DNA of 64,000 nt from Agrococcus carbonis (GCF_900104705.1 NZ_LT629734.1:2294001-2358000), one strand, 5' to 3'. Shown: positions 43,922 to 53,403, numbered from the stretch's first letter. The notes: a model not told the origin generated them from the letters alone. Made by a program: numbers and translations.

Positions 43922-44770
43922 ATGACGACAGTGCGCGCAGCCATCTCCCAGACCACCTGGACGGGCGACAAGGCATCGATGCTCGACCGCCACGAGGCGT
44001 TCCAACGGGAGGCGGCCGCGCAGGGCGCGCAGGTCATCTGCTTCCAGGAGCTCTTCTACGGCCCCTACTTCGGCATCACGCAGGATCAGAAGTACTACCG
44101 CTACGCCGAGCCCGCCGACGGTCCGATCGTGCAGCGCTTCGCGGCGCTCGCGAAGGAGCTCGGCATGGTGACGATCCTCCCGATCTACGAGGAGGAGCAG
44201 ACGGGCGTGTACTACAACTCGGCCGTCGTCGTCGACGCGGACGGGTCGATCCTCGGCACCTACCGCAAGCACCACCTGCCGCACCTCGACCGGTTCTGGG
44301 AGAAGTTCTACTTCCGCCCGGGCAACCTCGGCTACCCGGTCTTCGACACCGCCGTCGGCAAGGTCGGCGTCTACATCTGCTACGACCGGCACTTCCCCGA
44401 GGGGTGGCGCGAGCTCGGCCTCGGCGGCGCCCACATGGTCTTCAACCCCAACGCCACGAAGCCCGGGCTGTCGAACCGGCTGTGGGAGATCGAGGGCCCG
44501 GCCGCGGCCGTCGCGAACGGCTACTTCGTGCTGCAGCCCAACCGCGTCGGCCGCGAGGACAACGAGTACGGCGAGCTCGCCGTCGACTTCTACGGCACGA
44601 GCCAGGTGATCGACCCGCGCGGCAACTTCGTGGGGGAGAAGGGCTCGAGCGAGCACGAGGAGCTGCTCGTGCGCGATCTCGACCTCGACCTCGTGCAGCA
44701 GATGCGCGACGACTGGCAGTTCTACCGGGATCGCCGCCCCGACTCGTACACCCGGATCGCGAAGCCGTAG
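43922..44770 (+). CDS. Nitrilase-superfamily amidohydrolase, beta-ureidopropionase type
   Basis: 282 aa. Catalytic Glu in CFQELFYGPYFG (residue ~43), Lys in TYRKHHLPH (~117) and Cys in GVYICYDRHFPEGWR (~156) form the Glu-Lys-Cys triad. FYGPYFG and the HLPHLDRFWEKFYF segment match N-carbamoyl-beta-alanine or N-carbamoyl-amino-acid amidohydrolases. It would release ammonia and CO2 from N-carbamoyl-beta-alanine, the product of the enzyme encoded next. GAGGA stands close before ATG 43922. Confidence 0.85.
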   Translation: MTTVRAAISQTTWTGDKASMLDRHEAFQREAAAQGAQVICFQELFYGPYFGITQDQKYYRYAEPADGPIVQRFAALAKELGMVTILPIYEEEQTGVYYNSAVVVDADGSILGTYRKHHLPHLDRFWEKFYFRPGNLGYPVFDTAVGKVGVYICYDRHFPEGWRELGLGGAHMVFNPNATKPGLSNRLWEIEGPAAAVANGYFVLQPNRVGREDNEYGELAVDFYGTSQVIDPRGNFVGEKGSSEHEELLVRDLDLDLVQQMRDDWQFYRDRRPDSYTRIAKP

Positions 44771-44779
44771 GAGGCGACC

Positions 44780-46216
44780 ATGGCGACCACACTCATCTCC
44801 GGCGGCACCGTCGTGAGCGCCACCGGCGCATCCGCCGCCGACGTGCTCATCGACGGCGAGACCATCCGCGCCGTGCTGCAGCCGGGCAGCGAGCTGCTCG
44901 GGGTCGACCTCGCGCGCTCGGTCGACCGGGTCGTGGACGCGACGGGCAAGTACGTGATCCCCGGCGGCATCGATGCCCACACGCACATGCAGATGCCCTT
45001 CGGCGGCACGGAGGCGAGCGACACGTTCGAGACCGGGACCCGGGCCGCGGCGTGGGGCGGCACGACGACGATCGTCGACTTCGTGGTGCAGACCGTCGGG
45101 CAGCGGGTCGAGGACACGCTCGCGGCGTGGCACGAGAAGGCGGCCGGCAACTGCGCGATCGACTACGGCTTCCACCAGATCATCGGCGAGGTGAACGACG
45201 CGTCGCTGACGGCCCTGCGGGGGCTCGAGGCGGAGGGCGTCACGAGCTACAAGCTCTTCATGGCCTACCCGGGCGTCTTCTACTCCGACGACGCGCAGAT
45301 CCTGCGCGCCATGCAGGTCGGGGCCGAGACGGGCCTCATGACGATGATGCACGCCGAGAACGGGCCGGCGATCGACGTGCTCGTGCAGCAGCTCGTGGCC
45401 GAGGGCAAGACCGATCCGTACTTCCACGGCATCGCCCGCGCGTGGCAGATGGAGGAGGAGGCGACGCACCGCGCGATCATGCTCGCGCACCTCACGGGCG
45501 CGCCGCTCTACGTCGTGCACGTGAGCGCGAAGCAGGCGGTCGCGCAGCTCGCCGCCGCGCGCGACAAGGGCCAGAACGTCTTCGGCGAGACGTGCCCGCA
45601 GTACCTCTACCTCTCGCTCGAGGATCAGCTGGGCGCCTCGAGCGACGAGTGGGGCGCCTTCGAGGGCGCGAAGTACGTGTGCTCGACGCCGCTGCGCTCG
45701 AAGCACGAGCACCACCAGGACGAGCTGTGGACGGCGCTGGGCACCAACGACCTGCAGATGGTCTCGACCGATCACTGCCCCTTCTGCATGAAGGACCAGA
45801 AGGAGCTCGGCCGCGGCGACTTCTCCAAGATCCCCAACGGCATCGGCGGCGTCGAGCACCGCATGAACCTGCTCTACCAGGGGGTCGTCGACGGGCACCT
45901 GACGCTCGAGCGCTGGGTCGAGATCACCGCCACGACGCCCGCCCGCATGTTCGGCATGTACGGCAAGAAGGGCGTCATCCAGCCCGGCGCCGACGCCGAC
46001 ATCGTCGTCTACGACCCCGCCGGCCGCACGAAGCTCGGCATCGACGAGACGCACCACATGAACATGGACTACTCGGCGTGGGAGGGCTTCGAGATCGCCG
46101 GGCACGTCGACACGGTGCTGAGCCGCGGCCGCGTGATCGTCGATGCGGATGCGTACCTGGGCCGGGCCGGCGACGGCGCGTACGTGCGCCGCGGGCTCAG
46201 CCAGTACCTGCGGTGA
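44780..46216 (+). CDS. Dihydropyrimidinase/D-hydantoinase
   Basis: 478 aa. Binuclear zinc site: DAHTHMQMP (residues ~64-72), carboxylated Lys in SYKLFMAYPG (~157), His in MMHAENG (~190) and VVHVSAKQA (~247), Asp in VSTDHCPF (~330). These are the full set of the hydantoinase/dihydropyrimidinase family, and CPFCMKDQKE is typical for dihydropyrimidinases. It opens dihydrouracil or hydantoin rings to carbamoyl acids. TAGGAGG begins at the stop codon of the preceding gene and serves ATG 44780. Confidence 0.92.
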   Translation: MATTLISGGTVVSATGASAADVLIDGETIRAVLQPGSELLGVDLARSVDRVVDATGKYVIPGGIDAHTHMQMPFGGTEASDTFETGTRAAAWGGTTTIVDFVVQTVGQRVEDTLAAWHEKAAGNCAIDYGFHQIIGEVNDASLTALRGLEAEGVTSYKLFMAYPGVFYSDDAQILRAMQVGAETGLMTMMHAENGPAIDVLVQQLVAEGKTDPYFHGIARAWQMEEEATHRAIMLAHLTGAPLYVVHVSAKQAVAQLAAARDKGQNVFGETCPQYLYLSLEDQLGASSDEWGAFEGAKYVCSTPLRSKHEHHQDELWTALGTNDLQMVSTDHCPFCMKDQKELGRGDFSKIPNGIGGVEHRMNLLYQGVVDGHLTLERWVEITATTPARMFGMYGKKGVIQPGADADIVVYDPAGRTKLGIDETHHMNMDYSAWEGFEIAGHVDTVLSRGRVIVDADAYLGRAGDGAYVRRGLSQYLR

Positions 46217-46220
46217 CCCG

Positions 46221-47273
46221 ATGGACTTCGGCGCCGTCTTCCAGACCAACCCGCCCGCGAGCCGCGTGGTGCAGCTCGCGCAGCTCGCGGAGGTGCACGG
46301 CTTCAGCCACGTGTGGACGTTCGACTCGCACATCCTCTGGCAGGAGCCGTACGTCATCCTGTCGCAGGTGCTCGCCGCGACGCGGCGCGTGCACGTCGGC
46401 CCGTTCGTCACGAACCCTGCCACGCGCGACTGGGCGGTCACCGCATCCGCCTTCGCGACCCTCAACGACATGTTCGGCAACCGCACGATCTGCGGCATCG
46501 GCCGCGGCGACTCGGCCGTGCGGGTCGGCGGCGGCGAGCCGACGACGCTCGCGACGCTGCGCGAGGCGGTGCACGTCATCCGCGAGCTCGGCTCGTCGCG
46601 GGCGGTCGAGGTGGGCACCGCGGGAGGCGAGCCCGTCACGCTGCGGCTGCCGTGGTCGAACGGCTCCGAGCTGCCGGTGTGGATCGCCGCGTACGGGCCG
46701 CGCGCCCTGCAGCTCGCGGGCGAGGTGGGCGACGGCTTCATCCTGCAGCTCGCCGACGTCGACATCACCAAGTGGATGATCGACCACGTGCGCAGCGCCG
46801 CGAGCGACGCGGGCAGAGACCCGGACGCGGTGAAGATCTGCGTCGCCGCCCCCGCCTACGTCGGCGACGACCTCGCGCACCAGCGCGAGCAGTCCCGCTG
46901 GTTCGGCGGCATGGTCGGCAACCACGTCGCCGACATCGTCGCCCGCTACGGGAAGGCTGCGGGCACCGACGGCACGGCGGGCGCGATCCCCACCGACCTC
47001 GCCGACTACATCGCGAAGCGCGAGGGCTACGACTACAACACCCACGGCAAGGCCGAGAACGACCACGTCGACTTCGTGCCGGATGCGATCGTCGACCGGT
47101 TCTGCGTGCTCGGCACCGCCGACGACCACATCGAGAAGCTCACGCGGCTGCGCGAGCTCGGCGTCGACCAGTTCGCCGCCTACGTCATGCACGACGACAA
47201 GGAGGAGACGCTGCGCCAGTACGGCGAGCGCATCATCCCTGCGCTGCGAGAGCACGCGCGCGCCCGCAGCTGA
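46221..47273 (+). CDS. Luciferase-like (LLM) flavin/F420-dependent oxidoreductase
   Basis: 350 aa. The LLM TIM barrel is recognised by MDFGAVFQTNPPASRVVQLA, GFSHVWTFDSHI, VGPFVTNPATRDW, ICGIGRGDSAVRVGG and VWIAAYGPRALQLAGEVGDGFILQ. The overall type resembles Mer-like F420 enzymes seen with dihydropyrimidinase genes. It lies 4 nt after the dihydropyrimidinase, in the operon position where a dihydropyrimidine dehydrogenase might be expected. F420 use fits the cof genes nearby but FMN is possible. Substrate unknown. Confidence 0.82.
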   Translation: MDFGAVFQTNPPASRVVQLAQLAEVHGFSHVWTFDSHILWQEPYVILSQVLAATRRVHVGPFVTNPATRDWAVTASAFATLNDMFGNRTICGIGRGDSAVRVGGGEPTTLATLREAVHVIRELGSSRAVEVGTAGGEPVTLRLPWSNGSELPVWIAAYGPRALQLAGEVGDGFILQLADVDITKWMIDHVRSAASDAGRDPDAVKICVAAPAYVGDDLAHQREQSRWFGGMVGNHVADIVARYGKAAGTDGTAGAIPTDLADYIAKREGYDYNTHGKAENDHVDFVPDAIVDRFCVLGTADDHIEKLTRLRELGVDQFAAYVMHDDKEETLRQYGERIIPALREHARARS

Positions 47274-47306
47274 GCCCCGCCGGCCCCCGCATCCGCCCCT
47301 TCCGCC

Positions 47307-47349
47307 GGTCGAGGAGCGCCCGGCCTCTGGCCGGACGCGTCACGAGACC
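47307..47349 (+). repeat. REP-like element, CGTCACGAGACC type
   Basis: GGTCGAGGAGC, a core of GCCCGGCCTCTGGCCGGACG, then CGTCACGAGACC. The CCGGCC/GGCCGG core pairs with itself. Confidence 0.75.
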
Positions 47350-47379
47350 CCCGCCCCCCCCGCATCCGCCCCTCTCGCC

Positions 47380-47474
47380 GGTCGAGGAGCGCCCGGCCCC
47401 TGGCCGGACGCGTCACGCCCGGCCCCTGGCCGGACGCGTCACGCCCGGCCCCTGGCCGGACGCGTCACGAGACC
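47380..47474 (+). repeat. REP-like element with its core tripled (26-bp tandem repeats)
   Basis: Begins GGTCGAGGAG and ends CGTCACGAGACC as the element 70 bp upstream, but the 26-bp unit starting GCCCGGCCCCTGGCCGGACG occurs three times (47391-47416, 47417-47442, 47443-47468) without any difference. Confidence 0.85.
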
Positions 47475-47543
47475 CCGCTTGCCCCCGCATCCGCCCCGCT
47501 TCGGTACGGTGGCCCCAGACCCCCACCCCGCGAGGAGGACCCC

Positions 47544-48860
47544 TTGACGCTGCACGACCTCGACCCCGCCGACGGCGACCGCGCGCGAGCGCTCGACGCG
47601 CACATCCTGCACTCGTGGTCGAAGCACGGCACGACCAATCCGTTCACCGTCGCGCGCGGCGAGGGCGTGCGGCTGTGGGATCACGACGGCCGCGAGTACC
47701 TCGACTTCTCGAGCCAGCTCGTCAACACCAACATCGGCCACTCGCACCCCAAGGTCGTCGAGGCCATCCAGCGGCAGGCGGCCGAGCTCGCGACCGTCGC
47801 GCCCGCCACCACGAACCTCGTGCGCGGCGAGGCGGCCGAGCGCATCCTGTCGAAGATCGACGACATGGCCGCCGTGTTCTTCACGAACGGCGGGGCGGAT
47901 GCGGTGGAGAACGCCATCCGCATGGCCCGCGTGCACACGGGGCGCACGAAGGTGCTGACGCACTACCGCTCGTACCACGGCAACACCGGCGCGGCGATCA
48001 ACGCGACCGGCGACCACCGGCGGCTCGGCAACGAGTTCGCCACCGGCCACGTGCACTGCTTCGGGCCGTTCCTGTACCGCTCGGAGTTCTGGGCCGAGAC
48101 CGAGGAGCAGGAGGCCGAGCGCGCCCTGCAGCACGCGCGGCGCGTGATCGAGGCCGAGGGGCCGTCGACGTTCGCGGCGATCATGGTCGAGGCGGTGCCC
48201 GGCACCGCCGGCATCCTGCCGCCGCCGCCCGGCTACCTGCAGGGGCTGCGCGAGCTGGCCGACCGGCACGGCATCGTGTTGATCCTCGACGAGGTGATGG
48301 CCGGCTTCGGGCGCACCGGCCACTGGTTCGCGCACCAGCACGACGGCGTGCGCCCCGACCTCGTCACCTTCGCGAAGGGCGTCAACTCCGGCTACGTGCC
48401 GGTCGGCGGCGTCATCCTGAGCGACGAGATCCTCGGCACCTTCCGCGAGCGAGCCATCCCCGGCGGCCTCACCTACGCCGGCCACCCGCTCGCCGCGGCC
48501 TCGATCGTCGCCGCGATCGACGCGATGACCGACGAGGGCATCGTCGAGCACGCCGCACACCTGGGCGAGGACATCCTCGGGCCGGGCCTGCGCGAGCTCG
48601 CCGAGCGGCACGAGATCATCGGCGAGGTGCGCGGCCGCGGCTGCTTCTGGGCGCTCGACCTCGTGACCGACCGTGCCACGCGCGAGCCGGTCGACGCATC
48701 CGTCGTCGCGGGCCTCAAGGGCAAGCTGCTCGAGCGCGGCTACGTGCCGTTCACGGCTGACAACCGCATCCACGTCGTGCCGCCGCTCGTCATCTCAGAC
48801 GACGACGCGCGCCGCGGGCTCGAGATCCTCGACGAGGTGCTGGGGGCGCACGCCGCCTGA
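47544..48860 (+). CDS. Class III (omega) aminotransferase, probable beta-alanine type
   Basis: 438 aa. PLP-binding Lys in [15 protein letters not shown] (residue ~276), Asp in [15 protein letters not shown] (~250), and the phosphate-binding [17 protein letters not shown] (~112). [17 protein letters not shown] and the [16 protein letters not shown] region match beta-alanine/taurine-type or 4-aminobutyrate-type transaminases. After dihydropyrimidinase and ureidopropionase the natural substrate is beta-alanine. The start is TTG 47544 with GAGGAGGA 4 nt upstream. It is cut off from the preceding genes by the repeat block. Confidence 0.88.
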   Translation: MTLHDLDPADGDRARALDAHILHSWSKHGTTNPFTVARGEGVRLWDHDGREYLDFSSQLVNTNIGHSHPKVVEAIQRQAAELATVAPATTNLVRGEAAERILSKIDDMAAVFFTNGGADAVENAIRMARVHTGRTKVLTHYRSYHGNTGAAINATGDHRRLGNEFATGHVHCFGPFLYRSEFWAETEEQEAERALQHARRVIEAEGPSTFAAIMVEAVPGTAGILPPPPGYLQGLRELADRHGIVLILDEVMAGFGRTGHWFAHQHDGVRPDLVTFAKGVNSGYVPVGGVILSDEILGTFRERAIPGGLTYAGHPLAAASIVAAIDAMTDEGIVEHAAHLGEDILGPGLRELAERHEIIGEVRGRGCFWALDLVTDRATREPVDASVVAGLKGKLLERGYVPFTADNRIHVVPPLVISDDDARRGLEILDEVLGAHAA

Positions 48861-48901
48861 CGGCGCCCACGCGCCCAGCCGCACCTGCCAGACTGGCCCG
48901 C

Positions 48902-49612
48902 ATGAGCATCCACCTGCTGGGCGGCGGCTGGGCCGAGGACGAGTCGGGCTGGACCGGCCGCTTCGTGGACGAGGCGCGGGAGCGCGCGGGCGGGCCGCCC
49001 GTCATCGCGGTCGTGCTGTGGGCCGAGGACGCCGACGAGGGCGAGGCGTGGCACGACGACTACCGCGACGACCTCGGGAAGGTCGGCGCGGGGGAGGTGC
49101 GCGTCGTGCAGCTGACGGCGGAGCGCACGCTCGTGCCGACCGACCTCGGCGGCGCCGACGGCATCTTCGTCGGCGGTGGGCTCACCCCCGGCTACCACGC
49201 GGCGATCATGCCCGCGGCCGACACGATCCGCGGCCTCGTCGCCTCGGGCGTGCCCTACGCCGGCTACTCGGCGGGCGCGATGATCTCCGGCGACGTGGCG
49301 CTGCTGGGCGGCTGGCGCATCGGCGGCGTGCCGGTCGTCGCCGAGCGCAACGGCGAGGGGCTCGACGACGTCACGCTCGACGCGGGCCTCGGCCTCGTCG
49401 ACCTCGTCGTCGACGTGCACTGCGCGCAGTACGGCAACCTCTCGCGAGCGGTCGCGATCGTGCACGCGGGCCTGGCCGAGCGCGTCGTCGCGATCGACGA
49501 GAACACGTCCCTCATCGTCGGCCCTGGCGGCCTCGAGGTCGCGGGGCTCGGGAGCGTCTGGACGGCGGATCGCGACGGCGAGCGCGTGAGCGTCGGGGTG
49601 CTCGCGGCATGA
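48902..49612 (+). CDS. Peptidase S51-like (dipeptidase E/cyanophycinase type) protein
   Basis: 236 aa. [13 protein letters not shown] (residues ~88-100) and the nucleophile elbow [12 protein letters not shown] (Ser ~123) are the S51 hallmarks, and [14 protein letters not shown] gives the His region. S51 enzymes cleave Asp-X dipeptides or cyanophycin products. CAGACT 7 nt before ATG 48902 suggests a leaderless start. It overlaps ung by ATGA, so the two are co-transcribed, though no functional link is evident. Confidence 0.78.
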   Translation: MSIHLLGGGWAEDESGWTGRFVDEARERAGGPPVIAVVLWAEDADEGEAWHDDYRDDLGKVGAGEVRVVQLTAERTLVPTDLGGADGIFVGGGLTPGYHAAIMPAADTIRGLVASGVPYAGYSAGAMISGDVALLGGWRIGGVPVVAERNGEGLDDVTLDAGLGLVDLVVDVHCAQYGNLSRAVAIVHAGLAERVVAIDENTSLIVGPGGLEVAGLGSVWTADRDGERVSVGVLAA

Positions 49613-50340
49613 CGGCGCGCCCGCTCGCCGAGCTCGTCGACGCGGGGTGGGCGGACGCGCTGGCGCCCGTCGAGCACGTCGTGCACGACCTGGGCGAGCG
49701 GTTGCGTGCCGAGGCCGCGGCGGGGCGCCCGTTCCTGCCCACCGGCGACGCGGTGCTGCGCGCCTTCCGGCAGCCGATGGATGCGGTGCGCGTGCTCGTC
49801 GTGGGGCAGGATCCCTACCCGACGCCCGGCCACTCGGTCGGGCTCGCGTTCGCCGTCGAGCGGCACGTGCGGCCGCTGCCGCGCTCGCTCGCGAACATCT
49901 ACCGCGAGCTGCACGACGACCTGGGCATCGAGCCCGCGCCGCACGGCGACCTCAGCGCGTGGGCCGAGCAGGGCGTGCTGCTGCTCAACCGGGTGCTGAC
50001 GGTCGGCGCCGGGCAGACGGACTCGCATCGGGGCTGGGGCTGGGAGCAGGTGACGGAGGCGGCGATCCGCGCGCTCGTCGAGCGGCGGCGTCCCGACGGC
50101 TCGCCCGAGCCGCTCGTCGCGATCCTCTGGGGCGCGAAGGCGCAGACCCTCGCGCCGCTGCTCGGCGCGACCCCGATCATCGCGTCGCCCCACCCGTCGC
50201 CGCTCAGCGCCCGCCGCGGCTTCTTCGGCTCGCGGCCCTTCTCGCGGGCGAACGCCGCGCTCGAGGCGCAAGGCGCTGCGCCGATCGATTGGCGCATCCC
50301 GGCCGATATCCCCGCCGACATCCCGGCCGATCCCGCGTGA
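49609..50340 (+). CDS. ung: Uracil-DNA glycosylase family 1
   Basis: 243 aa. Water-activating Asp in [18 protein letters not shown] (residue ~69), uracil-recognising Asn in [10 protein letters not shown] (~127), and the DNA intercalation loop [18 protein letters not shown] (~195). It removes uracil from DNA in base excision repair. The C-terminus carries an unusual short repeat, [14 protein letters not shown]. Start overlaps the S51 gene stop. Confidence 0.95.
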   Translation: MTARPLAELVDAGWADALAPVEHVVHDLGERLRAEAAAGRPFLPTGDAVLRAFRQPMDAVRVLVVGQDPYPTPGHSVGLAFAVERHVRPLPRSLANIYRELHDDLGIEPAPHGDLSAWAEQGVLLLNRVLTVGAGQTDSHRGWGWEQVTEAAIRALVERRRPDGSPEPLVAILWGAKAQTLAPLLGATPIIASPHPSPLSARRGFFGSRPFSRANAALEAQGAAPIDWRIPADIPADIPADPA

Positions 50341-50446
50341 GGCCGACCCTCGCCGCGCCGGCAGCGACCGGCGACGCGCGAATCGCCGCTGAGCCATCCA
50401 TCGGCCTTCGGCGTCCCCCAAGGCCCGCTGTGCGCACGCCGAGGGT

Positions 50447-50466
50447 TTCGTAACAGCGGTTGCGAA
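50447..50466. promoter_or_regulatory. Imperfect palindrome upstream of the small membrane protein gene
   Basis: TTCGTAAC and GTTGCGAA are inverted repeats with one mismatch, spaced by 4 nt, in the 189-nt gap after ung. Possible operator; no promoter boxes could be fixed with confidence. Confidence 0.3.
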
Positions 50467-50529
50467 TCGGAGGTGCGCCCGGCACGCTGGCGCCAGCGGA
50501 GGCAGAGGCCGCCGCAGGAAGGCCCCGCC

Positions 50530-50952
50530 ATGACCGTCGCCCAGCACCGAGCGCCCATCGTCTACGCCGTCTCGACCCGCGCCGCCGTGTGGCTCGCCAT
50601 CGCGGTCGGGCTCGTGAGCGGCATGTCCGCCGCGCTCGCGAGCGCGCCCGAGCAGCAGCGCGTCACCGCCGGCATCGCGCTCGGCCTCGCCCTCGGGCTG
50701 CCCGCCGCCGTCGCCGTCGTCCTCACCCGCCGCGCGGTCGAGCAGGGCGCGCATCCGCTGCGGGTCGCCGCGATGGCGCTCGCCGGCATCGTCGTAGCCG
50801 CAGCGCTGCTCTTCGGCCTCGTGCAGGTCGACGCCGGCATGGCGGCGATCGGCGCCCTGCTCGGCGTCACGACCGGCGTCGTGACCCTGCTCGCGGCCCT
50901 GTGGCTCGCCCACACGAGGCGGCGCGACGGCGCTTCCGCCAGGCGCCACTGA
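50530..50952 (+). CDS. Small four-span membrane protein of unknown function
   Basis: 140 aa. Four hydrophobic segments: AAVWLAIAVGLVSGMSAAL, VTAGIALGLALGLPAAVAVVL, VAAMALAGIVVAAALLFGL and AIGALLGVTTGVVTLLAALWL. Basic loops at both ends (TRRAVEQ, HTRRRDGASARRH) predict cytoplasmic termini. GGAAGG stands 6 nt before ATG 50530. No family recognised; a transporter or holin role cannot be inferred. Confidence 0.65.
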   Translation: MTVAQHRAPIVYAVSTRAAVWLAIAVGLVSGMSAALASAPEQQRVTAGIALGLALGLPAAVAVVLTRRAVEQGAHPLRVAAMALAGIVVAAALLFGLVQVDAGMAAIGALLGVTTGVVTLLAALWLAHTRRRDGASARRH

Positions 50953-51020
50953 GGAGCAGGTGACGCGCGCCGCGGGAGCACCGCGGCGCGTCCGTCGGCG
51001 CCCGGTGGCACGATGGGGGC

Positions 51021-51416
51021 ATGACCGAGTTCGAGGCGTGGCGCGAAGCCCGGCAGCGCACCGATGCGCAGGCCGCGGCAGCCGCCGCGGACGTGCGCGC
51101 GACCGTCACCGACCTCGGCCCGGGCTTCTGGATGGTGTCGGTCGCCGGCGTGACGCGCGGCTTCATCGTGCAGGTCGCCGTGCGCGACGAGATCCGCTTC
51201 GAGGCGCGCCTGCGGCACATCAACCCGGGCCAGGGCACGCGCATCGGCGAGTACTGGGAGCTCGAGAAGGCGATCGCGGCGATCATCGCCGAGCCGCCGC
51301 GCTTCACCGGCCGCGACCCGTTCCGCGAGCTGACGAACTACGCCTCGCGCGACCAGATGCGCGAGCGCACGGAGCGGAAGCGACTGCAGCGTCGAGCCGG
51401 GCGGTACCTCGGTTGA
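51021..51416 (+). CDS. Conserved-type hypothetical protein, 131 aa
   Basis: 131 aa, soluble, rich in charged residues at both ends. The central part (LGPGFWMVSVAGVTRGFIVQVAVRDEIRFEARLRHINPGQGTRIGEYW) looks like a compact beta-rich domain, and the C-terminal tail is basic (ERTERKRLQRRAGRYLG). CACGAT 6 nt before the ATG is a possible leaderless -10. It overlaps the amidase gene by 4 nt (TTGA), so the two are coupled. No family recognised. Confidence 0.6.
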   Translation: MTEFEAWREARQRTDAQAAAAAADVRATVTDLGPGFWMVSVAGVTRGFIVQVAVRDEIRFEARLRHINPGQGTRIGEYWELEKAIAAIIAEPPRFTGRDPFRELTNYASRDQMRERTERKRLQRRAGRYLG

Positions 51417-52873
51417 CCGCGATCCACGAGCTGGGCGCGCTCGAGCTGTGGCGCCTGCTGCACGCGCGCGAGCTGAGCGCGGTGCAGGTCGCCGAGCACC
51501 TCCTCGAGCGCATCGAGCGCGTCGACGACGCGCACGCGTTCGTGCACGTCGACGCCGAGCTCGCGCTCGATCGGGCGCGCGCCGCCGACGCGGCCGACGA
51601 TCGCACCGCGATCATCCATGGGCTGCCCTTCGCCGACAAGGACCTCACCGCGCGCGCCGGCCAGCCGGCCGCGATGGCGTCGCGCTGGCTCGAGGGCGCG
51701 GTCGCCGAGCAGACGCACCCCGTCGCCCGCGTGCTCGACGCCGGCGGCGGCGTCGTGCTGGGCCGCACCGCGGCGCCCGAGTTCGGCTTCGCGGGGTACA
51801 CGCGCTCCGCCGTGCACGGCGCGACGACGCTCCCCGGGCATCCCGAGCTGCACGCGGGCGGCTCCTCGGGCGGTGCCGCGGCTGCGGTCGCGCAGGGGCT
51901 GCTGCCGTTCGCGCCCGGCTCCGACGGCGGCGGCTCGATCCGCATCCCCGCCGCGACGTGCGGGCTCGTCGGCCTCAAGCCCACACGCGGCCGCATCCCG
52001 GCGCAGGGCGGCGTGGGCGTCGTCGGCGGCCTCGTGACCGCGGGCGCCATCGCCCGCTCGGTCATCGACGCGGCGCTCCTCACCGATGCGCTCATCGGGC
52101 GGGTGAACGGCGTGACACCGCATCCGCTCACCCTCCGCTCGCCGGAGCGCGACGACGGCTCGCTGCTCGCCGCGGCGATGCGCGGGCAGGGGCGCTTCCG
52201 CGTCGCCGTGCTCACCGGCGGCACCCCGTGGGACTCGGTCGCCGACATCCGCATCGACCCCGAGGCGACGGCCGCGGTCGATGCGACCATCGCGGCGCTC
52301 GAGGCATTCGGGCACGAGGTCGGCGAGGTCGCGCTGCCGGAGGCCGCGGGCGACCTCGGCGTGCCGGGCGTCGCGGGCTACCCGGGCGCCTTCACCGACC
52401 TGTGGCGCGGGGGAGCGGCGACGATCCCGATCCCGCGCGACGAGCGCCACCTGCTCGAGCCGCTCGCCCGCTGGATCATCGAGACGAGCGACGACCTCAC
52501 CGCGGCCGGCCTCGCCCGCGCCCAGCTGTGGGCGACCGAGTACGAGCGGCGCGTCCTCGCCGCCTTCCGCCCCTGGGACGCCGTGCTGACGCCCGCGACC
52601 GCGCTCACGCCGCGGCCCCTCGACTGGTATCCGGTCGACGACGGCGAGGCCGACTTCCACCACCAGGTGCTGCACACGCCGCACACCTCGTTCGTGAACC
52701 TCACGGGCCTGCCCGCGCTCGCGCTGCCCGTACACCGCACGGATGCTGGCCTGCCGATGGGCGTGCAGCTCATCGGCCGCCCGGGGGAGGAGGCGACGCT
52801 GCTCGCGATCGGGCGCCAGCTCGAGCGCCGCATCCCCTGGACGCAGCGCGTCGTCGACCGCATGCGCCCCTGA
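51413..52873 (+). CDS. Amidase signature-family enzyme
   Basis: 486 aa from TTG 51413, which overlaps the stop before it. The Ser-cisSer-Lys triad is visible: Lys in LPFADKDLTARAG (residue ~77), cis-Ser in AGGSSGGAAAAVA (~148) and nucleophile Ser in GSDGGGSIRIPAATCGLVGLKPT (~173). LPALALPVHRTDAGLPMGVQLIGRPGEE closes the domain. Such enzymes hydrolyse amides, including nitrile-derived amides, 6-aminohexanoate oligomers or Glu-tRNA. Stand-alone, so not GatA. Substrate unknown. Confidence 0.88.
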   Translation: MTAIHELGALELWRLLHARELSAVQVAEHLLERIERVDDAHAFVHVDAELALDRARAADAADDRTAIIHGLPFADKDLTARAGQPAAMASRWLEGAVAEQTHPVARVLDAGGGVVLGRTAAPEFGFAGYTRSAVHGATTLPGHPELHAGGSSGGAAAAVAQGLLPFAPGSDGGGSIRIPAATCGLVGLKPTRGRIPAQGGVGVVGGLVTAGAIARSVIDAALLTDALIGRVNGVTPHPLTLRSPERDDGSLLAAAMRGQGRFRVAVLTGGTPWDSVADIRIDPEATAAVDATIAALEAFGHEVGEVALPEAAGDLGVPGVAGYPGAFTDLWRGGAATIPIPRDERHLLEPLARWIIETSDDLTAAGLARAQLWATEYERRVLAAFRPWDAVLTPATALTPRPLDWYPVDDGEADFHHQVLHTPHTSFVNLTGLPALALPVHRTDAGLPMGVQLIGRPGEEATLLAIGRQLERRIPWTQRVVDRMRP

Positions 52874-52922
52874 CGCGCTCCGCGCACGCGGGCCGCCTCA
52901 GCCGGATCGCGGCGCGTGCGAG

Positions 52923-53396
52923 TCAGGCGCCGTCGCTCTGTCCGGGCGCCCCGCGCTTGGGCAGGTAGCCGCCCGCCTCGAGCCCCGCCTCGACCTCGAA
53001 CCGGTTGCGCAGCGCATCCTGGCCCGCCGCGACGTACATGGGGATGAACCACAGGCCGTAGCGCTCCCACTGCTGCCGGTGCACGTCCTCGTGCTCGAGC
53101 ACCTCGGGCGAGTCGGATGCGGTGGTGAGGTACGCGGCGCCCACGGTCGTGCCGCCCCTGCCGTACGCCCAGCGCGGCAGCCCTGTGATGACGTGCAGCG
53201 CGCCCTCTCGCCGCTCCTGCCCGCCGAGCAGTCGGCCCCACAGCCGTGCGCCCGCGGTCGCGATCCGCGCGCCCGCTCGTGCGATCGGCGGCGCGGTGAC
53301 CGCGCGGAACGCCGGACCGCTCACGTTCCGGCCGAGCGCACCGATGCCGCGGCCGAGCGCGGCGAGCGGTGCCTGCGGTGCCTGCGGACGAGCCAT
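52923..53396 (-). CDS. HExxH-containing hypothetical protein
   Basis: 157 aa. The N-terminal half is basic and Ala-rich (LAALGRGIGALGRNVSGP; APPIARAGARIATAG), and the C-terminal half has VLEHEDVHRQQWERYGLWFIPMYVAAG, where HEDVH is a zinc-metallopeptidase-type HExxH and the Glu of RFEVEAGLEAGG could be the third ligand. No signal peptide. It is divergent from mshA with only 34 nt between the start codons. A remnant or inactive metallopeptidase is possible. Confidence 0.65.
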   Translation of the reverse strand: MARPQAPQAPLAALGRGIGALGRNVSGPAFRAVTAPPIARAGARIATAGARLWGRLLGGQERREGALHVITGLPRWAYGRGGTTVGAAYLTTASDSPEVLEHEDVHRQQWERYGLWFIPMYVAAGQDALRNRFEVEAGLEAGGYLPKRGAPGQSDGA

Positions 53397-53403
53397 GCGG
53401 CCG

